Counted from the first letter of the stretch, positions 29,773 to 39,588 are shown. The stretch is DNA of 64,000 nt from Betaproteobacteria bacterium (GCA_016194905.1 JACQAP010000028.1:1-64000), one strand, 5' to 3'. Numbers and translations are program-made. The notes: generated by a model from the letters alone, not told the origin.

Positions 29773-30111
29773 TTTAGTTCTCCTGAGCGAATGGTTTGAG
29801 GACGACGGAGAGGCCGCTTCCATGTTGTTTCTCCCAAAAGCGGTTTCCGCTCTGACTTTAGACGAAGACGCGATCGAAAGGCAAATCTAACACTCTGATA
29901 GGTTTACTTTTTTGGCTTCTTAGTCAATGTGTTGAATTAACTTGTCCCTGTAAGGCGACAAAAACTTCACAAATTTGTTTGGATGCGGACTGCCATGACA
30001 TCTGTGTAAGTGATTTAATATAGTGCTCCAAGCCATGGATTTTGTTTGCGTTGTGGATTTCATGCCGATATCCGCACGCCATGACGACAACGATTGCCGG
30101 TTGAGTGCTCT
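29773..30111. promoter_or_regulatory. AT-rich divergent control region between rpfF and the acyltransferase gene
   Basis: A 339-bp region with no gene, visibly more AT-rich than its surroundings. It holds a perfect 10-bp palindrome ACAAATTTGT (29969-29978). For the plus-strand gene there is a possible promoter with ATGACA (29995) and TATAGT (30019) 18 bp apart. For rpfF a minus-strand TTGACT (29927-29922) is the best -35 candidate but its -10 is poor. The palindrome could be an operator for the MerR-domain protein, but this is inference only. Confidence 0.4.
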
Positions 30112-32322
30112 ATGTCCTCCCTGATTCGCTTGCTGCTGCGGTTGCTTTTTCGTGTCCGCGTCCTCGGTGACTTGGCGCCGTTCGGGCATGCCGATCGCTT
30201 GTTGATTGTCGCCAATCACCATTCCCGCCTCGACGCCGTGGTGCTGGCCCTGTTTCTGCCGCGTGATCCCGTCGTTATCGTGCCGCCAGATGAAACCGGA
30301 GGCCGGCTCGTACGCTGGCTGCTGGCGCATGTCCGCCACGAAGCCCTGGATCTCAACAACCCTTTGAGCATGAAGCGGGTGCTGCGCCTGCTACGCGCCG
30401 GGCGTCCGGTGGTGCTCTTCCCGGAAGGGCGCATTGTCGAAAATGGCGCAGTCATGAAGATCTACCCGGTGCCCGCGTTAGTCGCCCTGAAAAGCGGAGC
30501 CAGCGTGCTGCCGGTGCACGTGGAAGGGGCGGGACAGTGGTTCAGCCGTTCCGGTTCGGCGTCGCGGCTGCGGCAATGGTTGCCTGCTATCACGCTGCGG
30601 GTATTTTCAGCGACGCGCATCGACGGTGGCGCCGCCGGGAGCGCACGGCGACGGCGCGCCTTCGCCACCCGCCGGCTCGCCGCGGTCATGCAGGCGATGG
30701 CGGTGCAATCGCACGCCTGCAAGCCGCTGTTCGAATGTTTCCTGGACGCCGTCTCCGTGCACGGCCGCAAGACCTTCCTCATCGAGGACCAGAGCGAGAA
30801 GCCGCATACCTACGGGGATCTCCTGCGCATGAGCCTGGCGCTGTCGCGCCTGTTGCGGCGGCACACCGACGACCGCGAAAACATCGGCGTGCTGCTGCCG
30901 AATGTGGTCAGTGCCGTCGCCGTGGTGATGGCATTGTCGGCGGCGCGCCGCGTGCCCGCGATCTTCAATTACTCGGCCGGTCCGCTGGCGGTGGAAAGTG
31001 CGCGCATTGCCGCGGGTGTGCGCACGGTGATCACGTCGCGCCGGTTCATCGAGCAGGCGCATCTGCAGCCGCTGCTGGATGCGTTGCCAGGCTGCACCCT
31101 CATCTATCTCGAGGATTTGCGCAGCCAGTTCGGGTTTGCCGACAAATTCTGGCTGATTGCATTCGCGCTGCGGCTGCCGCGACTGGCCATGGCAAAGCAA
31201 TCGACGCTGGACCCCGCGGTCGTGCTGTTTACGTCCGGTTCCGAGGATCGACCCAAGGGCGTGGTGCTGTCGCATCACGCCATCGTCGCCAATGTCGCGC
31301 AGATCCGGGCGGTGTTCGACTTCTCGCCTGCGGACAAGGTGCTCAATCCGCTGCCGCTCTACCACGCCTATAGCTTTACCGCCGGCGTGATGCTGCCGCT
31401 GATTACCGGCACGCGGGTCAATCTGTTCATCTCTCCGCTGCGCTATCGCGCCATTCCGGAAATTGCATACAAGCGCGACTGCACCATCCTGTTCGGTACC
31501 AGCACTTTTCTGTCGTTCTACGCGCGCTATGCCAATCCGATGGATTTCAGCCGGCTGCGCCACGTCATTTCCGGCGGCGAAAAACTGTCACCGGAAGTGT
31601 CCAGGATCTGGATGGAAAAATTCGGCGTGCGCATCATGGAGGGTTACGGCTCGACCGAATGCGCGCCGGTGATCTCGCTGGCCACGCCGGCGGCTTACCG
31701 TCGCGGCGCAGTCGGCAGCTTCCTGCCCGGCGTTGAACATCAGATCGAGCCCATGGACGGCATCGACAAAGGCGGCGTGCTGCACGTGCGCGGTCCCAAC
31801 CTGATGCTGGGCTATTACCGCTATCAGAATCCGGGCGTGATCGAGGCGCCGAAGTCCTCGGTCGGCGAAGGCTGGTACGACACCGGCGACGTCGTCGATA
31901 TCGATCACGATGGCCTGGTCTCGATCTCCGGGCGTGTCAAACGGTTTGCCAAGATCGCAGGCGAGATGGTATCCCTCGACATGATCGAGCATGTGGCGCG
32001 CGAGGCCTCTCCGGATTTTCATCATGCGGCGGTGCTCAATGCGCAGGATTTCGGCGGCGAGACCACCGTGCTGTTCACGACCGATCCCTGGCTCACGCGC
32101 GGCCGCCTGCTGGAGGCGGCGAAGCAACTGGGGACGCACGATCTTTCGGTCGCACGCCGCCTGGTCCCACTGAAGGAATTGCCGCTGCTGGCTTCGGGAA
32201 AGATCGATTACGCCGCGCTCAAAAGTCTGATCGAGGGCGATGTGGTGAAGCGGCTGCTGGCCGCCGCGATGATGAATCCTGTCGATGTCGAGGAAGGATC
32301 GCAGCCTACTTCGAGTAAGTGA
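30112..32322 (+). CDS. aas: Bifunctional lysophospholipid acyltransferase / acyl-ACP synthetase (Aas-like)
   Basis: A 736-residue fusion. Residues about 1-200 form a PlsC-type acyltransferase with the HX4D box (NHHSRLD) and FPEGR. Residues about 210-730 form an AMP-binding ligase with FTSGSEDRPKGVVLSH, EGYGSTECAPVIS and YDTGDVVDID. E. coli Aas re-acylates lysophosphatidylethanolamine and ligates fatty acids to ACP. The ATG at 30112 is chosen over the TTG at 30094 for its normal N-terminus. Being divergent from an RpfF-type synthase, it could charge free fatty acids to ACP as precursor or recycle the signal, similar in concept to RpfB; this is inference. Its last 17 bp overlap the convergent gene on the other strand. 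Confidence 0.85.
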   Translation: MSSLIRLLLRLLFRVRVLGDLAPFGHADRLLIVANHHSRLDAVVLALFLPRDPVVIVPPDETGGRLVRWLLAHVRHEALDLNNPLSMKRVLRLLRAGRPVVLFPEGRIVENGAVMKIYPVPALVALKSGASVLPVHVEGAGQWFSRSGSASRLRQWLPAITLRVFSATRIDGGAAGSARRRRAFATRRLAAVMQAMAVQSHACKPLFECFLDAVSVHGRKTFLIEDQSEKPHTYGDLLRMSLALSRLLRRHTDDRENIGVLLPNVVSAVAVVMALSAARRVPAIFNYSAGPLAVESARIAAGVRTVITSRRFIEQAHLQPLLDALPGCTLIYLEDLRSQFGFADKFWLIAFALRLPRLAMAKQSTLDPAVVLFTSGSEDRPKGVVLSHHAIVANVAQIRAVFDFSPADKVLNPLPLYHAYSFTAGVMLPLITGTRVNLFISPLRYRAIPEIAYKRDCTILFGTSTFLSFYARYANPMDFSRLRHVISGGEKLSPEVSRIWMEKFGVRIMEGYGSTECAPVISLATPAAYRRGAVGSFLPGVEHQIEPMDGIDKGGVLHVRGPNLMLGYYRYQNPGVIEAPKSSVGEGWYDTGDVVDIDHDGLVSISGRVKRFAKIAGEMVSLDMIEHVAREASPDFHHAAVLNAQDFGGETTVLFTTDPWLTRGRLLEAAKQLGTHDLSVARRLVPLKELPLLASGKIDYAALKSLIEGDVVKRLLAAAMMNPVDVEEGSQPTSSK

Positions 32323-33412
32323 CGCGGTAAACCACGTTGGCGGAGTCGTCGGAAATCAGCAGCGATCCGTCCGGTAGCACCAGCAGATCCACCGGGCGTC
32401 CCCAGGCGCGTTCATTCTCCATCCAGCCGGTGGCGAACTCCTCGAACTTGTCCACGGTTCGGCCGTCTTCCTTCAGCGTGGCCATCATCACCCGGTAGCC
32501 GTTCTTGCGGCTGCGGTTCCACGAACCGTGTTGCGCGATGAATATCCGGTTTCTGTACGCCGCGGGAAACATTTTGCCGGTATAGAAGCGCAGCCCGTCG
32601 GGTGCGACATGGCCGCCCTGTTTCAGTGCCGGCGGCGTGAACTCGCTGCATTTGCGCTTCGCCCCGTATTCCGGATCGGGGGTGTCGCCTTGATGGCAGT
32701 AGGGAAAGCCGAAATGCATGCCCGGCTTGGGCGCGTGATTCAGCTCGCAGGACGGCAGGTCGTCGCCCATCATGTCGCGGCCGTGGTCGTTGAACCAGAG
32801 TTCCTTCGTGTTCGGATCCCAATCGAAGCCGACCGTGTTGCGGATACCGCGGGCGAACACTTCAACCTGGCTGCCATCCGGCTTCATGCGGTGAATTGCG
32901 GCATACACGTCAGCATCAGTCTCGCAGATGTTGCAGGGTGCGCCGACCGGCACATAGAGCCAGCCGTCCGGCCCGAAGGCGATGAATTTCCAGCCGTGAT
33001 GGCCGTCCCTGGGAAGCTTGTCGAATACGACGACCGGTTTCGGCGGCTTCTTGAGATCCGCTTCGATATTGTCGAAGCGCAGGATGCGGCTGATTTCGGC
33101 GACATAGAGTGCGCCGTCGCGGAAGGCCACGCCATTGGGCGCATTCAGTCCCCTGGCGATGGTGACGACTTCGTCCACCTTGCCGTCGCGATTGGAATCC
33201 ACCAGCGCGTAGACTGAACCCTCGGAGCGCGTGCCGACGAATACGGTTCCCTTGTCGCCCAGTGCCAGCGAGCGGGCATTCTCGACATTCTCTGCATAGA
33301 CCTCGATCTTGAAGCCGGGCGGCAGCTTGATGCGCTCGATCGGCGGGGCGGCCATCGCTGTACCGGCGGCGAGGGCGGCGGCCAGGACCAGGACGGGGAC
33401 GAAATGTTTCAT
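32306..33412 (-). CDS. Periplasmic L-sorbosone dehydrogenase-like beta-propeller protein (PQQ-type glucose/sorbosone dehydrogenase family)
   Basis: A 368-residue precursor with a signal peptide (residues 1-22, MKHFVPVLVLAAALAAGTAMA) and a six-bladed propeller of the GSDH family. Motifs include LPPGFKIEVYAE, GLNAPNGVAFRDG, HHGWKFIAFGPDGWLYVPVG, and NHGRD-type FNDHGRDMMGDDLP. Several cysteines (PCNICE, PSCELN, YCHQGD, KCSEF) suggest disulfides. AAGGAG precedes the ATG at 33412. The real substrate cannot be read from sequence. Divergent from htpG. Confidence 0.8.
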   Translation of the reverse strand: MKHFVPVLVLAAALAAGTAMAAPPIERIKLPPGFKIEVYAENVENARSLALGDKGTVFVGTRSEGSVYALVDSNRDGKVDEVVTIARGLNAPNGVAFRDGALYVAEISRILRFDNIEADLKKPPKPVVVFDKLPRDGHHGWKFIAFGPDGWLYVPVGAPCNICETDADVYAAIHRMKPDGSQVEVFARGIRNTVGFDWDPNTKELWFNDHGRDMMGDDLPSCELNHAPKPGMHFGFPYCHQGDTPDPEYGAKRKCSEFTPPALKQGGHVAPDGLRFYTGKMFPAAYRNRIFIAQHGSWNRSRKNGYRVMMATLKEDGRTVDKFEEFATGWMENERAWGRPVDLLVLPDGSLLISDDSANVVYRVTYSK

Positions 33413-33487
33413 CGTTTGACTCCTTGTATGAATCCGGCGGCGATGCCGGACAGGCATCGGGCGACGTACCCGGGTTCCGGTGCGGCT

Positions 33488-33514
33488 CTTGAACGCATAA
33501 GATAGCGCCCTTAT
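33488..33514 (+). promoter_or_regulatory. Sigma-32 (heat-shock) type promoter of htpG
   Basis: CTTGAAC (33488-33494) and CCCTTAT (33508-33514) are separated by 13 bp. This is close to the RpoH consensus CTTGAAA-N13-CCCCATNT. It lies about 40 bp upstream of the htpG start, where AAGGAG (33540-33545) is the ribosome binding site. RpoH control of htpG is well established in other proteobacteria. Confidence 0.65.
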
Positions 33515-33554
33515 CTCACCAAGCCAGTACAAAATTCTTAAGGAGTGTATCGCC

Positions 33555-35513
33555 ATGGCCGAAGCCGCCACCAAGGAAACACTGGGCTTCCAGACCGAAG
33601 TCAAGCAACTGCTGCAGTTGATGATCCACTCGCTGTATAGCAACAGGGAGATTTTCCTGCGGGAGCTGATTTCCAATGCGTCCGATGCCTGCGACAAACT
33701 GCGTTTCGAGGCGCTGACCGATGCCGGGCTCTTCGAGGACGATGCCGACCTGAAAATCCGCGTGTCTTTCGATCGCGCGGCCCGCACCCTAACGGTATCG
33801 GACAACGGCATCGGCATGTCGCGCCAGGAAGTCATCGATAACATCGGCACGATCGCCAAATCCGGAACGCGCGAGTTCTTCGAGCGGCTCACGGGCGACC
33901 AGGCCAAGGACGCCACCCTGATCGGGCAGTTCGGCGTGGGCTTCTATTCCTCGTTCATCGTCGCCGACAAGGTCACGCTGGTCACCCGGCGCGCCGGGCT
34001 GGGCAAGGAGCAGGGCGTGCGCTGGGAATCGGGCGGCGAAGGCGACTACACCATCGAAACCGCGGAGAGGCCGGGACGGGGGACCGAAGTCACCCTGCAT
34101 TTGCGCGAAGGCGAGGACGAACTGCTGGAAGGTTTCCGCCTGCAGTCGATCATCCGCAAGTACTCCGACCACATCTCCCTGCCGATCCTGATGAACAAGC
34201 AGGAATGGGACAAGGACAAGGGCGAGCATGTCACCCGGGATGAACTGGAAAAGGTCAACCAGGCGTCCGCGCTGTGGGCGCGGCCGAAGTCGGAAATCAC
34301 CGAAGAACAGTATCGCGAGTTCTACAAACACGTCGGCCATGATTTCGATGCGCCGCTGGCGTGGGTGCATTCAAAAGTGGAGGGCAAGTCCGAGTACACC
34401 CAGCTGCTGTACGTTCCGGCGCGCGCGCCGTTCGACCTCTGGGACCGCGAGCACCGCCACGGCGTCAAGCTGTACGTGCGGCGCGTCTTCATCATGGACG
34501 ATGCCGAACAATTGCTGCCCGCCTACCTGCGCTTTGTGCGCGGCGTGGTGGACTCCGGCGACCTGCCGCTCAATGTGTCGCGCGAAATCCTGCAGGAATC
34601 GAAGGACGTCGAGACCATCCGCAAAGGTTGTGTGAACAAGGTCCTCGGCCTGCTCGAGGATCTGGCGCAGAACCAGAAGGACAAATACGCGGCCTTCTGG
34701 AAGGAATTCGGACGCGCGCTGAAGGAGGGCGTCGGCGAGGACTGGGCGAACAAGGAGCGCATCGCCAAACTGCTGCGCTTTGCATCCACCCATGCCGACA
34801 CCGAGGAACAGAGCATCGGGCTGGCGGACTACGTGGCGCGCATGAAGGACGGCCAGGACAAGATCTACTACATCACGGCCGACAGTTTCGCCGCCGCGAA
34901 GAACAGCCCGCATCTGGAGATCTTCCGCAAGAAGGGCATCGAGGTGCTGCTGCTGTCGGATCGCGTCGACGAGTGGGTAGGCTCGAATCTGACCGAGTTC
35001 GACGGCAAGCCGCTGGCGTCGGTCGCCAAGGGCAATCTCGACCTGGGCAAGCTGGCCGACGAGGACAAGACAGAGCAGGAGAAGGAAGCCGGCGAGCACA
35101 AGGAGCTGGTCGAGAAGATCGGCAAGAGCCTCGGCGACCAGGTGAAGCAAGTCCGCGTGACGTTCAGGCTGACGTCTTCACCGGCCTGCCTGGTTGCGGA
35201 CGAACACGGCATGAGCGCCAACCTGGAGCGCATGCTCAAGGCCGCGGGTCAGAAGGTGCCGGGCAGCAAACCCATCCTGGAAATCAATCCGCACCATCCG
35301 CTGGTGCAGCGGTTGAAATATGAGACCGACGAGGCGCGCTTCGGCGACTGGAGCCACATCTTGTTCGACCAGGCGCTGCTCGCCGAAGGCGGGCAACTCG
35401 ACGATCCGGCAACGTTCGTCAAACGCCTCAACGACCTCATGCTCGCCATGAGCCACCCCACCCCCTCTCCCCAGCCCTCTCCCGCCGGGGGAGAGGGGGC
35501 CTCCCAACCGTGA
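33555..35513 (+). CDS. htpG: Molecular chaperone HtpG (Hsp90 family)
   Basis: Bacterial Hsp90, an ATP-dependent homodimeric chaperone. The GHKL ATPase domain shows [27 protein letters not shown] and [13 protein letters not shown], followed by middle and C-terminal dimerisation domains. At 652 residues it is slightly longer than usual. The final residues ([19 protein letters not shown]) are encoded by a GC-rich CCCTCTCCC/GGGAGAGGG palindrome, so the natural C-terminus probably lay near LNDLMLAMS. Preceded by a heat-shock-type promoter and followed by a strong terminator. Confidence 0.96.
   Translation: MAEAATKETLGFQTEVKQLLQLMIHSLYSNREIFLRELISNASDACDKLRFEALTDAGLFEDDADLKIRVSFDRAARTLTVSDNGIGMSRQEVIDNIGTIAKSGTREFFERLTGDQAKDATLIGQFGVGFYSSFIVADKVTLVTRRAGLGKEQGVRWESGGEGDYTIETAERPGRGTEVTLHLREGEDELLEGFRLQSIIRKYSDHISLPILMNKQEWDKDKGEHVTRDELEKVNQASALWARPKSEITEEQYREFYKHVGHDFDAPLAWVHSKVEGKSEYTQLLYVPARAPFDLWDREHRHGVKLYVRRVFIMDDAEQLLPAYLRFVRGVVDSGDLPLNVSREILQESKDVETIRKGCVNKVLGLLEDLAQNQKDKYAAFWKEFGRALKEGVGEDWANKERIAKLLRFASTHADTEEQSIGLADYVARMKDGQDKIYYITADSFAAAKNSPHLEIFRKKGIEVLLLSDRVDEWVGSNLTEFDGKPLASVAKGNLDLGKLADEDKTEQEKEAGEHKELVEKIGKSLGDQVKQVRVTFRLTSSPACLVADEHGMSANLERMLKAAGQKVPGSKPILEINPHHPLVQRLKYETDEARFGDWSHILFDQALLAEGGQLDDPATFVKRLNDLMLAMSHPTPSPQPSPAGGEGASQP
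35462..35499 (+). repeat. CCCTCTCCC palindrome at the 3' end of htpG
   Basis: CCCTCTCCC (35475-35483) pairs with GGGAGAGGG (35489-35497). It lies inside the htpG reading frame and supplies its last residues. Similar GAGAGGG palindromes are frequent intergenic repeats in many proteobacterial genomes. Its polarity (C-rich arm first) is opposite to the heptamer foldbacks, so I treat it as a separate family. Confidence 0.7.
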
Positions 35514-35517
35514 AAAT

Positions 35518-35546
35518 AAACGGGCGACCAACGGGTCGCCTGTTTT
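35518..35546 (+). terminator. Rho-independent terminator of htpG
   Basis: A 12-bp stem (AAACGGGCGACC with GGTCGCCTGTTT, one G-T pair, four-base loop AACG) ends in TTTT. It begins 5 bp after the htpG stop and lies between two CCCTCTCCC palindromes. Confidence 0.88.
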
Positions 35547-35563
35547 GCTTTAGTGCCTCAGAG

Positions 35564-35604
35564 TTCCCTCTCCCCTCCGCGGGAGAGGGCCAGGGAGAGG
35601 GGGC
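35564..35604 (+). repeat. Second CCCTCTCCC palindrome, inverted copy
   Basis: CCCTCTCCC (35566-35574) pairs with GGGAGAGGG (35581-35589), followed by a further CAGGGAGAGGGGG. It resembles the reverse complement of the copy at 35462, so the two copies flank the htpG terminator in inverted orientation. It runs into the stop codon of the minus-strand crotonase gene. Confidence 0.65.
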
Positions 35605-36413
35605 TACTTATTCTTCCACTCCGGTTTTCTTTTCTGCATGAAGGCGTCGATGCCTTCGCCGACGTCCTCCGCCATCATGTTGCAGGCCATGACGTCCGCG
35701 GCGTACTCGTAGGCTGCTTCCATGCCCATTTCCATCTGCTTGTAGAACATCTTCTTGCCGGTGGTCACGGCGACGGAAGATTTTCGGATGATGGCATCGG
35801 CGAGCGCCTTGACCTCGGCATCGAGCCTGTCCGCCGGCACGACGCGATTCACCAGGCCGCGTTCCTTCGCGGTCGCGGCATCGATGAAATCGCCGGTCAG
35901 CAGCATTTCCATGGCTTCCTTGCGCGAGACGTTGCGGCCGAGCGATACGCTCGGGGTCGAGCAGAACAGGGCGACGTTGATGCCCGAGACGGCAAAGCGT
36001 GCGGTATCGGACGCGACCGCGAGATCGCATTGCGCGACCAACTGGCACCCCGCCGCGGTGGCAATGCCGTGCACGCGCGCGATCACCGGTTGCGGCAAGC
36101 GCAATAGCTTCATCATCACGTCGCTGCACTGCGCAAAGAGCTTGTCGTAGTAGGCCTTGCGCGGATTGGCGCGCATCTGCTTGAGGTCATGTCCGGCGCA
36201 GAACGCCGTGCCGGCACCCGCGATGACGACCACGCGAACCGATTCGTCCCTTGCGATGGCGTCGAGCGTCGATTGCAGTTCAGTCAGCAACTCTTCGGAA
36301 AGCGAGTTGTACTGCTTCGGGCGATTCAGCGTGACGGTGGCGATACCGCCGGCATCCTGGCGCAGCAGGATCGGTTCGTCGCTGGTTTGCAGCGCAGTTG
36401 CGCTCGCGGGCAT
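35604..36413 (-). CDS. Enoyl-CoA hydratase/isomerase family protein (crotonase)
   Basis: A 269-residue crotonase. The oxyanion-hole segments are AGAGTAFCAGHDLKQM and HGIATAAGCQLVAQCDLAVAS. Only one of the two typical catalytic acids is obvious; the second region reads NVALFCSTPSVSLGR without the usual glutamate, so hydratase activity is doubtful and the substrate is unknown. GGAG upstream supports the ATG at 36413; the long upstream extension is unsupported. Confidence 0.85.
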   Translation of the reverse strand: MPASATALQTSDEPILLRQDAGGIATVTLNRPKQYNSLSEELLTELQSTLDAIARDESVRVVVIAGAGTAFCAGHDLKQMRANPRKAYYDKLFAQCSDVMMKLLRLPQPVIARVHGIATAAGCQLVAQCDLAVASDTARFAVSGINVALFCSTPSVSLGRNVSRKEAMEMLLTGDFIDAATAKERGLVNRVVPADRLDAEVKALADAIIRKSSVAVTTGKKMFYKQMEMGMEAAYEYAADVMACNMMAEDVGEGIDAFMQKRKPEWKNK

Positions 36414-36482
36414 GGGGATTCTCCGGTATCTGACGCGTACACTGAAATTATAGGCGCTGCAGCGATGCTTTTGTAAGGTCCG

Positions 36483-36498
36483 GGCACCCCGGGGTGCC
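36483..36498. repeat. 16-bp perfect palindrome downstream of the GGDEF/EAL gene
   Basis: GGCACCCCGGGGTGCC is a perfect palindrome 10 bp after the stop of the minus-strand gene at 36508. It could fold as a 6-bp stem with CCGG loop. Without a T-run it is a weak terminator candidate. Confidence 0.4.
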
Positions 36499-36507
36499 GC
36501 GGGAACT

Positions 36508-39500
36508 TCAGGAGTGCAGGTGACGCCCTTGCGCTTGCTCGGCATTCCGGTCCAGAAAAAGCTCGAAGGCGTCGATACCCAGCGGCTTGCTGAACAGGAA
36601 ACCCTGGATTTCGTCGCAGCCATGGGCGTGCAGGAAATCGAGCTGGGGCACGGTTTCCACGCCTTCGGCGACGACTTCGAGCTTCATGTTGTGCGCCATC
36701 GCGATGATGCTGCGTGTAATCGACGCATCGTCGCGATCGTCCGGCAGATCGCGGATGAACGAGCGGTCGATCTTCACGCAGTCGATCGGGAAGCGCTTGA
36801 GATAGGCGAGAGACGAATAGCCGGTGCCGAAATCGTCGATGGCGATGCGCACGCCGGTGTCGCGCAGCGCCTGCAGCAGCTTGATCGCGCCCTCGGCGTC
36901 GCGCATCACCATGCTTTCGGTGATCTCGAGCTCCAGGTTTTCGGCCGGGAATCCGGTCTGCGCGAGGGCCTGGCTGACCCGCATCGCCAAACCTTCATCG
37001 TACAATTGCCGCACCGACAGGTTGACCGCGACGCGCAGGTTGCCATGTCCGGAGGCGCGCAGCGCCTGCCCCTGGCGGCAGGCTTCCGTCAGCACCCAGT
37101 CGCCGATCGGAACGATCATGCCGGTCTCCTCGGCAATGGCGATGAAGTCACCCGGCTGCATCAGGCCCTTCTCGGGATTGTGCCAGCGCACGAGCGCTTC
37201 CATGCCGGCGACGTTGCGTGAGGACATCTGCATCTTCGGCTGGAAATGCAGCATGAATTCGCGACGCTCGAGCGCGCGCCCCAGCGCCGATTCGATCGAC
37301 AGCCGCTCGCGCCCATGCGCATCCATGTCCGGCGAGAAATACTGGAAGCCGTTTTTGCCGGATTCCTTCGCGCGATACATGGCGACGTCGCTGTTGCGCA
37401 GCAGCGTCTGCAAGTCGGTGCCATCGTGCGGGCTGGTGCTGATGCCGATGCTGGCGGTGATCAGGAATTCCTGCTCATCGATGACCAGCGGCCGTGATGT
37501 GGCTTCGAGGATTTTGTTGGCCACGGCGCTCACTGCGTCGATGCTGGAGGCATCCTGCATCAGGATGACGAACTCGTCCCCGCCCAGGCGCGCGAGCACG
37601 TCGCCGTCGCGCAGGCAGGTGTGCAGCCGGGCGGCGACCTGCTTCAACAACTGGTCGCCGGCCTCGTGGCCGATGATGTCGTTGATGTTCTTGAAGCGGT
37701 CGAGGTCGACCACCATCAGCGCGCAATTCAGTCCCTGGCGCCGGCTGGCCGCGATCGTGTGTTCGAAAGCGCGCTGGAAGTGCGCGCGGTTGGGAATGCC
37801 GGTCAGCTCGTCGTGATAGGCCAGATACTCGATGTGTTCCTCGGCGCGCTTGCGGTCGGTGATGTCGCGAATGATGACGCTGGCGCACAGTTCGCCCGAT
37901 CGGTCACGGAAAGTGGTCGACGATACTTCCACCGGCACCCAGCTTCCGTCCTTGCGCCGCATTTTAAGCTCGCCGCGCGCGGCACCCTCGCGCTGATGCT
38001 CGTCCAGCAGGGCTGCCACGCGGGGATCGTCCGGCTCGGTCAGACCCCGGCGTCCAAGCGCGCGCAGTTCGTTTTCCGTATATCCCAGCAGCCGGCACGC
38101 CTGCGCATTGGCCGAAAGGATGCTGCCGTCGGGTTGCATCAGGAACACGGCGTCGATGCTGTGCTCGAACAACGCCTGATAACGCGCTTCGCTTTCGCGC
38201 AACGTGTCGGCGAGTACGCGTCGTTCGGTAATGTCTTCATCGGCCGCCACGCCGCCGACGATCTCGCCTTCGGCCGAGACGATGGGTGCCGCCGAGTGCA
38301 GGATGGTCTTGCGGCTGCCGTCGAAGCATTCGATGTCCACGACTTCATTGCGCGAGGTTTCTCCGTTGGCGAGCGCGCGTGCCATGCCCCAGTCGGCGGC
38401 TTCCAGCGGCTCGCCGGAATCCGATCGCCAGCCCCTCGGGCCCGCGGAGTGTGGCGACCCTTGCGCCGGTGATGCTCCCCAGATGCGCCTGCTGGCCGTG
38501 TTGCCCAGCACCAGATGGCCCTCGCTGTCGGCGACCCGGACGCCGACCGGCAGCGTATCGAGCACCTGGCGCAGCATCTGCTCGCTGTAAGCGACCGAGC
38601 GTGCCAGATCGTTCCGGCGACGCAGTTCCTGCATCAGCAGCCAGGCCAGCATCATCGTGGCCAGCGTGAAGGCGATCAATATCACGACCGTGACCTTTTT
38701 TTCCTCGCGCCAGCCGGCCAGTACTTCTTCCTCGCTCAGACCGACCTGCACCATCAGCGGCGTATCGGCTACCCGGCGGGCGCTGTAGATGCGGGCTACG
38801 CCGTCCACCGCGCTGACGCTGCGCGATGTGCGGGAGCCATGGCTCGAGAGCAGGTCTTTCAGCGTCAGGTTTCCCCCGGTGGGAACGCCCAGCCAGGAAG
38901 GGGCCTCCGGCGCGCTGGCGATCAGTTCGCCGTCCTCATGCATCAGTCCAATCACGCCGTCGCGTCCGACCTCGATGTCACGGTAGATCGACTGGAACAC
39001 GCCAGGTTCGAGTGCCACGACGATGGCGCCGGCGAAACGGCCTTCGGCGTCGTCGAGCCGCCGGCTCGCGGTGACAGACCATGCGCCGTTGCCGCGCTCG
39101 ACAATCGGCTTGCCGACATAGAGCCGGCCGGAATGCGAGCGATGCCAGTTGAAATAGTCTCGATCCGAGAAATCCCGCGGCGCGACCGGATGAATATCGG
39201 AGTCCTGCACCAGCATGCCGCGTGCGTCGAGCACGAACAGTGTGCGGGCGTTGGGCAGTTGGCCGAGTTTTTGCGCGAGCAGGGTGTGCATGCCGGCGCC
39301 GGCGGGGTCGCGCAACGCCGGCATCTGCAGCCACATTTCGCCCAGACCGCGCAGCGTAGCGTCCACCGATTGCAACATCGCGGCGGTACGCTGCTCCACT
39401 ATCTGGGCGAGGTTCCGCGTGGTGCGTTCGGCATCGCGCAGGCTGGCATCTCTCGACTTGGCCAGGGCGAGGAATGCAAGGGTGAAGAGGGTAACGACCA

Positions 39501-39588
39501 GCAGGGCGGCAAGCCCCGGGATCAGGTAGAGAAGAAGACGCTCTCGCTCTCGCGGGCGTTCGATTGCGGCCGGAGGCTGAGGCGTCAC
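36508..39588 (-). CDS. Membrane Cache / PAS / PAS / GGDEF / EAL protein
   Basis: A 1026-residue bifunctional c-di-GMP enzyme. A membrane helix at about 18-40 (LYLIPGLAALLVVTLFTLAF) is followed by a periplasmic sensor region of the Cache type (about 45-295), a second helix (about 300-325), and two PAS domains (about 335-460 and 470-590). The GGDEF domain has ARLGGDEFVIL (G669). The EAL domain has MEALVRWHNP (E797) plus DDFGTGYSSLAYLKRFP and VVAEGVET. Both sites look catalytically competent. The GTG at 39588 puts the first helix near the N-terminus; no good ribosome binding site is seen, and an upstream extension to 39795 cannot be excluded. Ligand unknown. Confidence 0.85.
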   Translation of the reverse strand: MTPQPPAAIERPRERERLLLYLIPGLAALLVVTLFTLAFLALAKSRDASLRDAERTTRNLAQIVEQRTAAMLQSVDATLRGLGEMWLQMPALRDPAGAGMHTLLAQKLGQLPNARTLFVLDARGMLVQDSDIHPVAPRDFSDRDYFNWHRSHSGRLYVGKPIVERGNGAWSVTASRRLDDAEGRFAGAIVVALEPGVFQSIYRDIEVGRDGVIGLMHEDGELIASAPEAPSWLGVPTGGNLTLKDLLSSHGSRTSRSVSAVDGVARIYSARRVADTPLMVQVGLSEEEVLAGWREEKKVTVVILIAFTLATMMLAWLLMQELRRRNDLARSVAYSEQMLRQVLDTLPVGVRVADSEGHLVLGNTASRRIWGASPAQGSPHSAGPRGWRSDSGEPLEAADWGMARALANGETSRNEVVDIECFDGSRKTILHSAAPIVSAEGEIVGGVAADEDITERRVLADTLRESEARYQALFEHSIDAVFLMQPDGSILSANAQACRLLGYTENELRALGRRGLTEPDDPRVAALLDEHQREGAARGELKMRRKDGSWVPVEVSSTTFRDRSGELCASVIIRDITDRKRAEEHIEYLAYHDELTGIPNRAHFQRAFEHTIAASRRQGLNCALMVVDLDRFKNINDIIGHEAGDQLLKQVAARLHTCLRDGDVLARLGGDEFVILMQDASSIDAVSAVANKILEATSRPLVIDEQEFLITASIGISTSPHDGTDLQTLLRNSDVAMYRAKESGKNGFQYFSPDMDAHGRERLSIESALGRALERREFMLHFQPKMQMSSRNVAGMEALVRWHNPEKGLMQPGDFIAIAEETGMIVPIGDWVLTEACRQGQALRASGHGNLRVAVNLSVRQLYDEGLAMRVSQALAQTGFPAENLELEITESMVMRDAEGAIKLLQALRDTGVRIAIDDFGTGYSSLAYLKRFPIDCVKIDRSFIRDLPDDRDDASITRSIIAMAHNMKLEVVAEGVETVPQLDFLHAHGCDEIQGFLFSKPLGIDAFELFLDRNAEQAQGRHLHS

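Noticed and set aside
36414-36623. N-terminal extension of the crotonase at 35604
   Set aside because: A ribosome binding site and family-typical N-terminus support the start at 36413; the extension crosses a palindrome and another gene's 3' end.
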